Origin: DATJLY01 sp963773665 | GTDB taxonomy: Bacteria; Pseudomonadota; Alphaproteobacteria; ATCC43930; CGMCC-115725 | Reading direction: 5' to 3' | Length of the DNA stretch: 64,000 nucleotides | NCBI GenBank assembly: GCA_963773665.1 | Contig: CAVZBZ010000009.1 | Location: 124,001 to 188,000 of the forward strand | Part shown: one piece after another, positions 55,443 through 64,000 of the stretch | Layout of the letters: each line of letters begins with the position of its first letter | Position numbering within the stretch: position 1 is the first letter of the stretch | The notes under the pieces: generated by a model | Seen by the model: only the letters and a program-made list of their open reading frames with translations | Told to the model about the DNA's origin: nothing | Databases searched by the model: none | Position numbers and translations under genes: made by a program

Positions 55443-57550
55443 GGTTTTTCCTTCTGCACGATGAGGGCGTCGACTGCCGTGATCCCGCGCGGGCCGACGA
55501 TCACCGGGTTGAGGTCGATCTCAGCGATCATGCCGCGCGTGTCGGCGGCAAGCCGCGAAAGCGCCACGAGAAGCCGGGCGAAGCCGCGCCGGTCCGCGGG
55601 CGCGGCACCCCGCGCGCCCGCGAGGAGGCGCGCCGCCTTGAGCCGTCCGATCATCGCCTCGGCCTCGTCCTCGGTGAGGGGCGCCGGCGCGAACGCGGTG
55701 TCGCGCACGATCTCGGCATAGATCCCGCCTGCGCCGCACATCACGATGGGCCCGAAATCGGCATCGTCCGCGACGCCGGCGATGAGCTCGATGCCGGGCT
55801 CGGCCATTTTTTGCACGAGCACGCCGCGGATGTCGGCTCCGGGCGCGAATTTCCGGGCATTGCCGACGATCTCCTTATAGGCGCCGCGCACCGAAAATAC
55901 GTCCGAAAGGCCGAGCAGCACGGCCTTCGCCTCGGTCTTGTGCGGGATCTGCGGCGATTGCACCTTGAGCGCCACCGGATATCCCATCGCGCTCGCCGCC
56001 GCGGCCGCCTCGTCCTCGCTCGCCGCAAGCCGCCCGCCGAGCGCGATGCCGTAGAGCGCCAAAAGTTCCGCCGCTTCGTATTCGCACAAGATGCGCCCAT
56101 GCGCGGCAAGGTATCGCCGCGCCGCCTCGGCAACGGGCGAGGGCGCCTCGTCGGCCGGCGCCTGCGCGCGGAAGGAATCGAGAAAGCGGCGATAGGCCAG
56201 GCCTGCTTCGAGCGCGCGGGCGGCGCCGGTCATGCGCGAGAAATAATGCAGGTCCCACGCCGCCATCATCGCCTTCGCCTTGTCCGACGCGGTGGCATAG
56301 GTATAGATCAGCACCGGTTTCCGGGAGCCGTGGATGATCTGCGAAAGCTCGTCACCCTCGCGCGCGATACGGACTTCCTGCGCCAGCGTGATGGCAAGCA
56401 CGAAGGCATCGTGCGCGGGCGAATCCTCCACGACTTTCAGCGCCGGCGCATAGCCGCGCAATCCCTGCGCCGTGATGTCCACCGGGTTTCTCGGCGAGCC
56501 GTAGGCGGGAATGAATTCCATGAGCCGTTTCTGGCGCGCGGCATCTATTTCCGGCAGCTCGAATCCGTGCGCCTCGAGCGTGTCGGTGAGCCACGCCGCC
56601 GTGCCGCCGGTGGCCGAGACGACCGCGACGCGGTTGCCCTTCGGCAGCTTGTGGCGGGTGAAGAGCGCGGCGGTATCGAGCATCTCCTCGACGCTCTCGC
56701 AACGGATCACGCCCCAGCGCTGGAACACGGCATCGTAGGCGCTGTCGGCGCCGCTGAGGCTGCCGGTGTGCGATGCAACGGCGCGTGCGGCGGCCTTGAA
56801 GCGGCCGACCTTGGCGACGATCAGCGGCTTTTCGCGCTCCGCCGCCTTCTTCGCGAGCGCGATGAATTTCTGCGGCGTCTTGATCGCCTCGATGAACAGC
56901 ATGACGACCCTGGTGTCGTCGTCGTCGAGCAGCAGGTCGGCGTAATCGGCCAGCTCCAGGTCGCACTGGTTGCCGATGCTGACGACCGAGCTGAAATCGA
57001 GCCCGTCGGCGCGCCCGCGATTGAACAGCGAAAATCCCAGGCCCCCGCTTTGCGACACGACGCCGATGCGGCGGCGCTTGCCCGCGGGGCCGGGATCGAT
57101 ATTGACCGCCGGGCTGAAGGTCGCGGCGATCCGTTCCGGCACGTTGAAGAAGCCTTGCGTGTTGGGGCCGGCGAGCCTGATGCCGCGCGCATGCGCCGCA
57201 GCGACCACGCGGTCCTGAAGCGCCGCCCCGTCCGCGCCCCCGTCGGCAAAGCCCGAGCTCGCGATCATGACGTTGGCGATGCCGGTCTCGGCGCACGCGG
57301 CGATCACCTCGAGCACGCTTTCGGCCGGAATCGCGACGAGCGCCAGATCGGGCGTCTCGGGCAGCGAAGCGAGGTCGGGAAACGCCGCGATGCCCCACAC
57401 CTCGCTGCGGTTGCGGTTGATCGGATAGAGCTTCCCCGGATAGGCGTGGCGCAGCAGGTTGCTCATGAGCCGGCCGCCGATCTTCTCGACGCCCTCGGTC
57501 GCGCCGATCACCGCGATCGAGCGCGGATGCAGAAACTGCGCGAGGGTCAT
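55439..57550 (-). CDS. Acetate--CoA ligase (ADP-forming)-type acyl-CoA synthetase
   Basis: A 703-aa protein with succinyl-CoA-synthetase-like domains fused: CoA-binding (LHPRSIAVIGATEGVEKIGG, INRNRSEVWGIAAFPDL), ligase domain 1 with the phospho-histidine loop region (ASHTGSLSGADSAYDAVFQR), and an ATP-grasp domain at the C-terminus (GYPVALKVQSPQIPHKTEAK, DLNPVIVGP). It activates a carboxylic acid to a CoA ester or runs in reverse. Sits between the acyl-CoA dehydrogenases and the hydratase, with 4-nt overlaps at both ends. Substrate not known. Confidence 0.9.
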   Translation of the reverse strand: MTLAQFLHPRSIAVIGATEGVEKIGGRLMSNLLRHAYPGKLYPINRNRSEVWGIAAFPDLASLPETPDLALVAIPAESVLEVIAACAETGIANVMIASSGFADGGADGAALQDRVVAAAHARGIRLAGPNTQGFFNVPERIAATFSPAVNIDPGPAGKRRRIGVVSQSGGLGFSLFNRGRADGLDFSSVVSIGNQCDLELADYADLLLDDDDTRVVMLFIEAIKTPQKFIALAKKAAEREKPLIVAKVGRFKAAARAVASHTGSLSGADSAYDAVFQRWGVIRCESVEEMLDTAALFTRHKLPKGNRVAVVSATGGTAAWLTDTLEAHGFELPEIDAARQKRLMEFIPAYGSPRNPVDITAQGLRGYAPALKVVEDSPAHDAFVLAITLAQEVRIAREGDELSQIIHGSRKPVLIYTYATASDKAKAMMAAWDLHYFSRMTGAARALEAGLAYRRFLDSFRAQAPADEAPSPVAEAARRYLAAHGRILCEYEAAELLALYGIALGGRLAASEDEAAAAASAMGYPVALKVQSPQIPHKTEAKAVLLGLSDVFSVRGAYKEIVGNARKFAPGADIRGVLVQKMAEPGIELIAGVADDADFGPIVMCGAGGIYAEIVRDTAFAPAPLTEDEAEAMIGRLKAARLLAGARGAAPADRRGFARLLVALSRLAADTRGMIAEIDLNPVIVGPRGITAVDALIVQKEKP

Positions 57551-58584
57551 CCGAGCGGCACCGGCGAAACCTTGTGAGCCCGCGTCAGGAACGGCCACAA
57601 TCCGTCGCCGCCGAGCTGCGCGGCGGTGCGGCCGAGCCAGTTCCACCAATAGCTCTCGTCGCCGAATTCGTCGCGCCACGACCACAGGCGCCGCGTGTAG
57701 AGGTTGAGGCGATGCTCGCGCGTAAAGCCCATGGCGCCGTGCACCTGGTGCGCGATCGATGCTGCAAGGCCCGCGGCCTCGCTGGTGCGCGCCTTCGCGA
57801 CCGCGATCTCGAAGGGGGCGGTGCCGCGCTCGGATGCCGCCGCCGCCGCATCGACCGTGGCGCCTGCGGCCGCGGCGTGAGCGGCAAGCTCCGCCACCTG
57901 CTGCTGGATCGCCTGGAATTTGCCGATCGGCCGGCCGAATTGCTGGCGCTCGCCGCAATAGCGCACGGTGAGGTCGCGCACCGCGTCGAGCGCGCCGGCC
58001 ATCGCCGCCGCGCGGGCGAGCGCGCCCATGAGCCAGGGCTCGTCCCGCCCGATCCCCGCCGGCGCCGCCGCCTCGATGGCGAGCGCATCGAAGCAAACCT
58101 CGTCGCGCGGCTCGCCCGCGAGATTGTCGCCGCGCGTCGCGGCATTGCCGCTCAGTCCGGCGCGCGCGACGTAAAGCTTGCCATCTCCCTCGGCAAGCAC
58201 GGCGATGCAGGACGCTTCGCGCGCCCACGGCACGAAGCGCGCCGTGCCGGAAAGCCGCCATTGCGTTCCTTCGCGCGCGAGCCTGGGCAGCGGCCCGTGC
58301 GCCGCGGGCGCGAGCGTGAGCTTGCCCGGCGGCACGGCGAGGCCGCTGGTCGCGAGCATCCAGCCGGCGAGCATCGTTTCGGCAAGCGGCGCCGCAAGCG
58401 CCTCTCCGCCGGCGACGCGCAGGATCGCCATCGCATCGCCGAGATCGGCACCGGCGCCGCCTTGCGCCTCTGGGATCGCGGCGCGCGTGAGGCCCGCTTC
58501 TTCGAGCGCTGGCCACAGGCGGTCGGGCGTCACGCGCATGGCGCGCTCCGCCGTCTCGAGCAGAAGGCCGCGCATCTCGCTCAT
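57547..58584 (-). CDS. Acyl-CoA dehydrogenase, second (FadE-like) subunit
   Basis: A 345-aa flavoprotein with the ACAD fold, MSEMRGLLLETAERAMRVTP, a middle beta domain (WRLSGTARFVPWAREASCIA) and the C-terminal helical part (RQQFGRPIGKFQAIQQQVAE, HQVHGAMGFTREHRLNLYTR). A base glutamate at the usual catalytic place is not evident, so it may be the non-catalytic partner in a heteromeric pair with the next gene, as in steroid-type ACADs. Overlaps both neighbours by 4 nt. Confidence 0.85.
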   Translation of the reverse strand: MSEMRGLLLETAERAMRVTPDRLWPALEEAGLTRAAIPEAQGGAGADLGDAMAILRVAGGEALAAPLAETMLAGWMLATSGLAVPPGKLTLAPAAHGPLPRLAREGTQWRLSGTARFVPWAREASCIAVLAEGDGKLYVARAGLSGNAATRGDNLAGEPRDEVCFDALAIEAAAPAGIGRDEPWLMGALARAAAMAGALDAVRDLTVRYCGERQQFGRPIGKFQAIQQQVAELAAHAAAAGATVDAAAAASERGTAPFEIAVAKARTSEAAGLAASIAHQVHGAMGFTREHRLNLYTRRLWSWRDEFGDESYWWNWLGRTAAQLGGDGLWPFLTRAHKVSPVPLG

Positions 58585-59723
58585 CTGAGACCCAGTGCGC
58601 GCGCGATGATGCCGCGCAGCACCTCGCGCGTGCCGCCGCGGATCGAGAAGGCGGGTGCCCACAGGATGGTGCGGTCGAGCACGGAAGCGAATGCGGCCGA
58701 ACGCTGCTCTCGCGGCACGAGGCGGCGCGCGACCGCCGGAATTTCCTGCTCGAACGTGGTGCCCAGATCCTTCACCAGCGCCGCCTCGACATTGGGCGCC
58801 GCGCCCTGTTGCAGCATGTCGGCGACCGAGATCGACATGCGCCGCAAGGTCGCGATATGCGCGACGAGGCGGCCCAGCGCCTCCGCCTCCTTGGCGCCCG
58901 GCGCGGGACCCAGCGCATCGATCAGCTCGCGCAGCACGCCATAGGAGCTGAGCCAGCGCTCCGGCCCGCTCCTCTCGTAGCCAAGCTCGCTCGTCACCTG
59001 GTTCCAGCCGTTGCCGATCTCGCCGATGACATGATCGTCCGGCACGAACGCGCCTTGGAACGCCACCTCGTTGAAATCGTGCTCGTCGGCGAGATTGATG
59101 ATCGGGCGCACGGTGATGCCGGGCGACGCGAGATCGACCAGGAACTGGCTCACGCCGGCGTGCCGGTCCTCGCCGCGCGGGCTCGTGCGCGCGAACAGGA
59201 TCATCATGTGGCAGCGATGCGCGTTGCTGGTCCAGATCTTGGCGCCCTCGATCTCCCAGCCGCCGTCCACCTTGCGCGCCCGGGTGCGGATCGAGGCGAG
59301 GTCCGAGCCTGAATCGGGCTCGCTCATGCCGATGCAGAAAAAACATTCGCCGCGCGCGATGCGCGGGAGATACGTGCGCTTCTGCTGTTCCGTGCCGAAG
59401 CGCAGGATGGTGGGCCCCGACTGCCGGTCGGCGACCCAGTGCGCGCGCACCGGCGCGCCCGCCGCCAGCGTCTCCTCGGTGATAACATAACGCTCGATGG
59501 GCTTCCGTCCGCGCCCGCCATATTCGACCGGCCATGTCCGCCCGATCCAGCCGCGCTCGCCCATGGCGCGGCTGAACTCGGGCGAGAACCCGCCCCAGCC
59601 CTCGTAGCTCGGCGCGAATTTCTGGGCCTCACGCTCGGTCTTCAGGAACCGCCGCACCTCGCCGCGCAGAATCTCGGCCTCGGGCGGCAGTTCGACCGGC
59701 GGAAAGCGCAGCGCTTCGCTCAT
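58581..59723 (-). CDS. Acyl-CoA dehydrogenase, first subunit
   Basis: A 380-aa ACAD. MSEALRFPPVELPPEAEILR, EYGGRGRKPIERYVITEETL, the FAD/substrate segment CFFCIGMSEPDSGSDLASIR and the C-terminal FSIRGGTREVLRGIIARALG are typical. It is the first gene in the operon, reading from the divergent promoter region near 59.8 kb. The start at 59723 agrees with the family; longer frames run into the palindromic operator. With its partner it forms the alpha/beta dehydrogenation step. Confidence 0.92.
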   Translation of the reverse strand: MSEALRFPPVELPPEAEILRGEVRRFLKTEREAQKFAPSYEGWGGFSPEFSRAMGERGWIGRTWPVEYGGRGRKPIERYVITEETLAAGAPVRAHWVADRQSGPTILRFGTEQQKRTYLPRIARGECFFCIGMSEPDSGSDLASIRTRARKVDGGWEIEGAKIWTSNAHRCHMMILFARTSPRGEDRHAGVSQFLVDLASPGITVRPIINLADEHDFNEVAFQGAFVPDDHVIGEIGNGWNQVTSELGYERSGPERWLSSYGVLRELIDALGPAPGAKEAEALGRLVAHIATLRRMSISVADMLQQGAAPNVEAALVKDLGTTFEQEIPAVARRLVPREQRSAAFASVLDRTILWAPAFSIRGGTREVLRGIIARALGLR

Positions 59724-59766
59724 GGGCCCGGACTTTAACATGCGGGCCTTCGCGCGAGTCAGGAGC

Positions 59767-59795
59767 TTGACTCCGCGCGGCGGCGGCCCTAAATC
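59767..59795 (+). promoter_or_regulatory. Sigma-70-type promoter of the NitT/TauT binding protein gene
   Basis: -35 TTGACT (59767-59772), 17-bp spacer, -10 TAAATC (59790-59795). It is followed at once by the palindromic operator. Confidence 0.6.
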
Positions 59796-59816
59796 TTGTA
59801 CGTCCATAGCGTACAA
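59796..59816. promoter_or_regulatory. Palindromic operator TTGTACG-N7-CGTACAA
   Basis: Perfect 7-bp inverted repeat with a 7-nt centre, placed between divergent genes and on the presumed transcription start of the plus-strand promoter. The half site resembles FadR/GntR-type operators (TTGTAC...). The regulator is not encoded in the window. Binding could repress both directions. Confidence 0.6.
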
Positions 59817-59863
59817 TCGCAAGCTGCGCGATTTTACCGAACGAAGCCAATTTGGGAGGGGGC

Positions 59864-60862
59864 ATGAGGGCGTCGCATTTTTTGGCTGCTTCTTTCGCGG
59901 TGGCGCTTGTCGCCCCGCCGTCGGGCGCCGAGCCTTTGAAAATCCGCCAGGGGTTCGTCGCGATCACCGCCGCCTTCACCCCGCTCGTCTTTGAGCACAA
60001 GGAGGTGATGAAGCATTACGGCGCGTCCTACGTGCTCGAGACCGAGCATTTCCAAGGCACGTCGTCGGAGATCACGGCGATCGCGGCGGGCGAGGTGGAT
60101 CTCATCACGATCGGCTTCTCGACCCTGGCCGTGGGCGTCGAGCGCGCCGGGCTCGATCTGCGCATCGTCGCCGACGGGTTCCAGGACGGCGTCGATGGCT
60201 ATTTCTCCTCGCACTACGTCGTCCGCAGCGACAGCGGCATCAACCGCGTCGAGGACCTGAAGGGCAAGGTGCTGGCGACCAACGGGATCGGCGGCTCGCT
60301 CGACGTGGCGCTGCGCGCCATGCTCAAGCAGCACGGGCTCGAGGACAAGCGCGACCTGTCGTTGATCGAGGCCGCGTTCCCGAACATGAATGCGATGCTG
60401 CTGTCCGGCAAGGTCGATCTCATCGGCCAGACGCCGCCCTTCATCTATGACCCTGCGTTGACCGCGAAGGCGAAGCTGCTCTTCACCATGCGCGACGCCG
60501 TGGGCCCGACGCAGATGATCGCGCTCGCCTCGCGCGCCCAGTTCCTCGACAAGAACCGCGCGGCGCTCACCGACTTCTTCGAGGATTACCTGCGCGGCAT
60601 CGCCTGGGCGCTCGACCCCAAGAACCGCGACGCGGTGGTGGCGCTCGCCGCCGACGCGACGAAGCAGCCGGCGGAGCGGATCGGCTCGTTCCTCTATACG
60701 ACGCGCGACTTCTACCGCGACAGCGGCGCGCGGCCCAATCTCGCGGCGCTCCAGCACGACATGGAGACGCAGGTGTCGCTTGGCTTCATCCCCGCGCGGC
60801 TCGACGTTGCCCAGTACGCCGACCTCAGCCTCGTCGCGGCCGCCGCGGCACGGCTCAAATGA
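59864..60862 (+). CDS. NitT/TauT-family ABC substrate-binding protein
   Basis: A 332-aa periplasmic binding protein. Signal peptide MRASHFLAASFAVALVAPPS (cut near residue 22, SGAEP), then the SsuA/THI5-like fold: LKIRQGFVAITAAFTPLVFE, EITAIAAGEVDLITIGFSTL, DLKGKVLATNGIGGSLDVAL. No permease or ATPase follows it, so the import system is incomplete here; it may work with a shared transporter. It is divergent from the acyl-CoA operon. Ligand unknown (nitrate, taurine or aromatic sulfonates in relatives). Confidence 0.88.
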   Translation: MRASHFLAASFAVALVAPPSGAEPLKIRQGFVAITAAFTPLVFEHKEVMKHYGASYVLETEHFQGTSSEITAIAAGEVDLITIGFSTLAVGVERAGLDLRIVADGFQDGVDGYFSSHYVVRSDSGINRVEDLKGKVLATNGIGGSLDVALRAMLKQHGLEDKRDLSLIEAAFPNMNAMLLSGKVDLIGQTPPFIYDPALTAKAKLLFTMRDAVGPTQMIALASRAQFLDKNRAALTDFFEDYLRGIAWALDPKNRDAVVALAADATKQPAERIGSFLYTTRDFYRDSGARPNLAALQHDMETQVSLGFIPARLDVAQYADLSLVAAAAARLK

Positions 60863-60911
60863 GGGTCAAATGCTTGTCCGCGCATATTTGCTGCTATGCG
60901 CCGGAAATAAT

Positions 60912-60940
60912 TTGACTTTGGCCTGGGGAGGCCCAATTAA
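60912..60940 (+). promoter_or_regulatory. Putative promoter of the DEAD-box helicase gene
   Basis: TTGACT (60912-60917), 17-bp spacer, AATTAA (60935-60940). Within the spacer lies GGCCTGGGGAGGCC (60920-60933), a perfect 5-bp inverted repeat. The -10 is weak. A two-codon ORF (ATG TCA TAA at 60953-60961) with AGGGGG upstream precedes the gene. Confidence 0.4.
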
Positions 60941-60988
60941 AGGGGGACGTTGATGTCATAACAAACGATAGAGCGAACCCCCCACTCG

Positions 60989-62467
<1,479 letters not shown>

Positions 62468-62480
62468 GGAGGGCTGCCGC

Positions 62481-62735
62481 ATGAAGACCATCTTCATCAT
62501 GATGAAGTGCGAGCTCGGCAAGGCCTACAAGGTCGCCGAGGAAGCGGTCGAGAGCGTCGAGCAGGTGTCCGAGGTCTATTCCGTCTCGGGCCAGTACGAT
62601 CTGCTGATGAAATGTTATCTCTCCGACGAGATGGACGTCGGCCATTTCGTGGTCGAGAAGCTGCAGACGATGCCGCACGTGAAGGACACCTTCACGATCA
62701 TGGCCTACAAGGCCTTCTCCGAAGACAAATCCTAA
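62481..62735 (+). CDS. Stand-alone Lrp/AsnC effector-binding (RAM) domain
   Basis: An 84-aa protein, MKTIFIMMKCELGKAYKVAE, then EAVESVEQVSEVYSVSGQYD, LLMKCYLSDEMDVGHFVVEK and a C-terminal strand. It has the beta-alpha-beta-beta-alpha-beta RAM fold of Lrp/AsnC regulators without the DNA-binding HTH. Such proteins bind amino acids and oligomerise, or modulate full-length Lrp proteins. Co-oriented between the helicase and the flavoprotein with short gaps. Confidence 0.85.
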   Translation: MKTIFIMMKCELGKAYKVAEEAVESVEQVSEVYSVSGQYDLLMKCYLSDEMDVGHFVVEKLQTMPHVKDTFTIMAYKAFSEDKS

Positions 62736-62736
62736 G

Positions 62737-63957
62737 GTGAGCGACCGCCACTTCGTCATCCTCGGCGCGGGCCACGCCGGCGGCCGCGCCGCCGAAGCGC
62801 TGCGCGCCGCGGGGTACAAGGGCCGCATCACGCTCATCGGCGCCGAACGCCATCCGCCGTACGAGCGCCCGCCGCTCTCGAAGGAGCTGCTCGCAGGATC
62901 CGTTCCGATCGAAAAAACCTATATCCGCCCGCACGTCTGGTACGGCGAGCAGGAAATCGATCTGCGCCTCGGCAACGAGGCTGTCGCCATCGACCGGGGG
63001 GCGCAGCGCGTGCGGCTCAAGGACGGAACCGACGTGCCCTACGACGCGCTCATGGTGACGACGGGCGCGCGGCCGCGCATCCTGCGCATTCCGGGCGGCG
63101 AGGGCCCGCGCGTCTTCTATCTGCGCGACATCGACGATTCGCTGCGCCTGCGCGAGCGGTTGGTGCCGGGCGTGCGGCTCGCCGTCATCGGCGCGGGCTT
63201 CATCGGCCTCGAAGTCGCGGCGACGGCGCGCAAGCGCGGCGCGTCGGTCGTCGTGCTCGAGCTTGCGCCGCACGTGCTGGCGCGCGTCTGCCCGCCTGAG
63301 ATCGCCGATTACGTGACCGAGCTTCATCGCAAGAACGGGGTCGAGATCCGCACCGGTGTGGGCGTCGCCGCCATCGAGGACAAGGGCAGCGGTCTCGCAA
63401 TCATCACCGGCGATGGCGAACGCATTGAAGCCGACTTCGCCGCCATCGGCATCGGCGCGCAGCCCAATACCGAGATCGCAGCGGTCGCCGGGCTCGCCAT
63501 CGAGGACGGCATCAAGGTCGACGAATTCGGCCGCAGCAGCGATCCGCAGATTTATGCCGCGGGCGACGTGACGCGGCATTTCAACCCGCTCGTCGGCCGC
63601 CACATCCGGCTCGAGGCATGGCAGAACGCGCAGAACCAGGCGATCGCCGTCGCCAAGGTGATGGCCGGCGGCAACGTCGCCTTCGCCGAGGTGCCGTGGT
63701 TCTGGACCGACCAGTTCGACATGAATTTGCAGATGGCGGGCGCGCCCGACCGCTGGGACCGACTGGTCTTCCGCGGCGAGCCGGCCGAGCGCAGCTTCAC
63801 GGTCTTTCACCTGGCCGACGGCAAGCCGGTCGCGGTGACGACGGTCAACGCCGTGCGCGACATGCGCTTCGGCCGCATGCTGATCCAGCGCGCGCAAGCC
63901 GTCGATCCCGCGCTTCTCGCCGACAAATCGGTGAAGCTTCAGGACCTCGCCCGCTAG
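62737..63957 (+). CDS. FAD-dependent NAD(P)H:ferredoxin reductase-like protein
   Basis: A 406-aa pyridine-nucleotide disulfide oxidoreductase-class flavoprotein. FAD motif VILGAGHAGGRAAEALRAAG, the redox loop ERHPPYERPPLSKELLAG, NAD(P) motif LAVIGAGFIGLEVAATARKR, and the FAD-closing QIYAAGDVTRHFNPLV with a C-terminal reductase_C-like domain. It resembles reductases of ring-hydroxylating dioxygenases and P450s, passing electrons to a 2Fe-2S ferredoxin. GTG start directly after the RAM gene. The ferredoxin or oxygenase partner is not seen. Confidence 0.9.
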   Translation: MSDRHFVILGAGHAGGRAAEALRAAGYKGRITLIGAERHPPYERPPLSKELLAGSVPIEKTYIRPHVWYGEQEIDLRLGNEAVAIDRGAQRVRLKDGTDVPYDALMVTTGARPRILRIPGGEGPRVFYLRDIDDSLRLRERLVPGVRLAVIGAGFIGLEVAATARKRGASVVVLELAPHVLARVCPPEIADYVTELHRKNGVEIRTGVGVAAIEDKGSGLAIITGDGERIEADFAAIGIGAQPNTEIAAVAGLAIEDGIKVDEFGRSSDPQIYAAGDVTRHFNPLVGRHIRLEAWQNAQNQAIAVAKVMAGGNVAFAEVPWFWTDQFDMNLQMAGAPDRWDRLVFRGEPAERSFTVFHLADGKPVAVTTVNAVRDMRFGRMLIQRAQAVDPALLADKSVKLQDLAR

Positions 63958-64000
63958 ACTCAATGCCGCGAGAAGAGCGGGCGGCCGATCGTTTCCGGGA

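Overview
The window is GC-rich, bacterial, and reads as the chromosome of an alphaproteobacterium, probably a soil or water member of the Rhizobiales/Rhodospirillales type; the species is not identifiable. The evidence is a Usg-family gene, a CIRCE-controlled groESL operon, heme A synthase of alphaproteobacterial type, a metK-ahcY pair, methylmalonyl-CoA mutase with MeaB, many acyl-CoA and CaiB-type catabolic genes, and DUF3096, BCAM0308 and TIGR01459 proteins. No rRNA, tRNA, CRISPR array, prophage or plasmid origin was seen.

Layout. 0-4.6 kb: end of an ABC-transporter/MarR operon, small lipoproteins, a zinc-ribbon BCAM0308 protein and a histidine phosphatase. 4.7-9.8 kb: an intact IS630-family element (4732-5784), a lipoprotein/DUF3096 pair, a dihydroxyphthalate-decarboxylase-like protein, a DHA2 efflux pump, then a truncated second IS630 copy abutting an IS481 remnant. 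9.8-19.6 kb: a second MFS pump, a lone molybdopterin hydroxylase large subunit, a D15/BamA-like barrel protein, a NatAB-type ABC exporter, a CaiB CoA-transferase and small envelope proteins. 19.7-32 kb: an HpaB-DUF2848 fusion, aminopeptidase P, a debranching enzyme with a glycosyltransferase, a lone receiver protein, an alcohol dehydrogenase, an AI-2E permease, a HAD hydrolase and pyrD. 32-38.5 kb: hicBA, a DinG-like helicase and a hybrid sensor kinase. 38.6-49.3 kb: groESL with CIRCE, Usg, ctaA, methylmalonyl-CoA mutase, a PIN/RHH toxin-antitoxin pair, an MFS pump, an Atm1-type ABC exporter and meaB. 49.3-53.7 kb: rpmB and an activated-methyl-cycle cluster (HTH-methyltransferase, metK, ahcY). 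53.7-64 kb: a polysaccharide deacetylase, a four-gene translationally coupled acyl-CoA catabolic operon divergent from a NitT/TauT binding protein across a palindromic operator, an RhlE-type helicase, a stand-alone Lrp/AsnC effector domain and a ferredoxin-reductase-like flavoprotein.

How genes fit together. Mutase and MeaB form the propionyl/methylmalonyl-CoA branch that would receive products of the acyl-CoA operon. The methyltransferase, MetK and AhcY form a SAM use/regeneration unit. HicBA and PIN/RHH are two separate toxin-antitoxin modules.

Quality caveat. About 21 single-base frameshifts fall between 32.1 and 47.3 kb, including five in groEL and seven in the mutase, and I found none in recognisable housekeeping genes outside that stretch. 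This looks like a locally error-rich assembly, so genes there are annotated as whole genes with the breaks listed. The most interesting signals are the HpaB-DUF2848 fusion with an internal ribosome site, a palindromic repeat inside ctaA, 11-bp phased repeats at 2371-2414, the divergent TTGTACG operator at 59.8 kb, and the IS-made stop codon at 8965.
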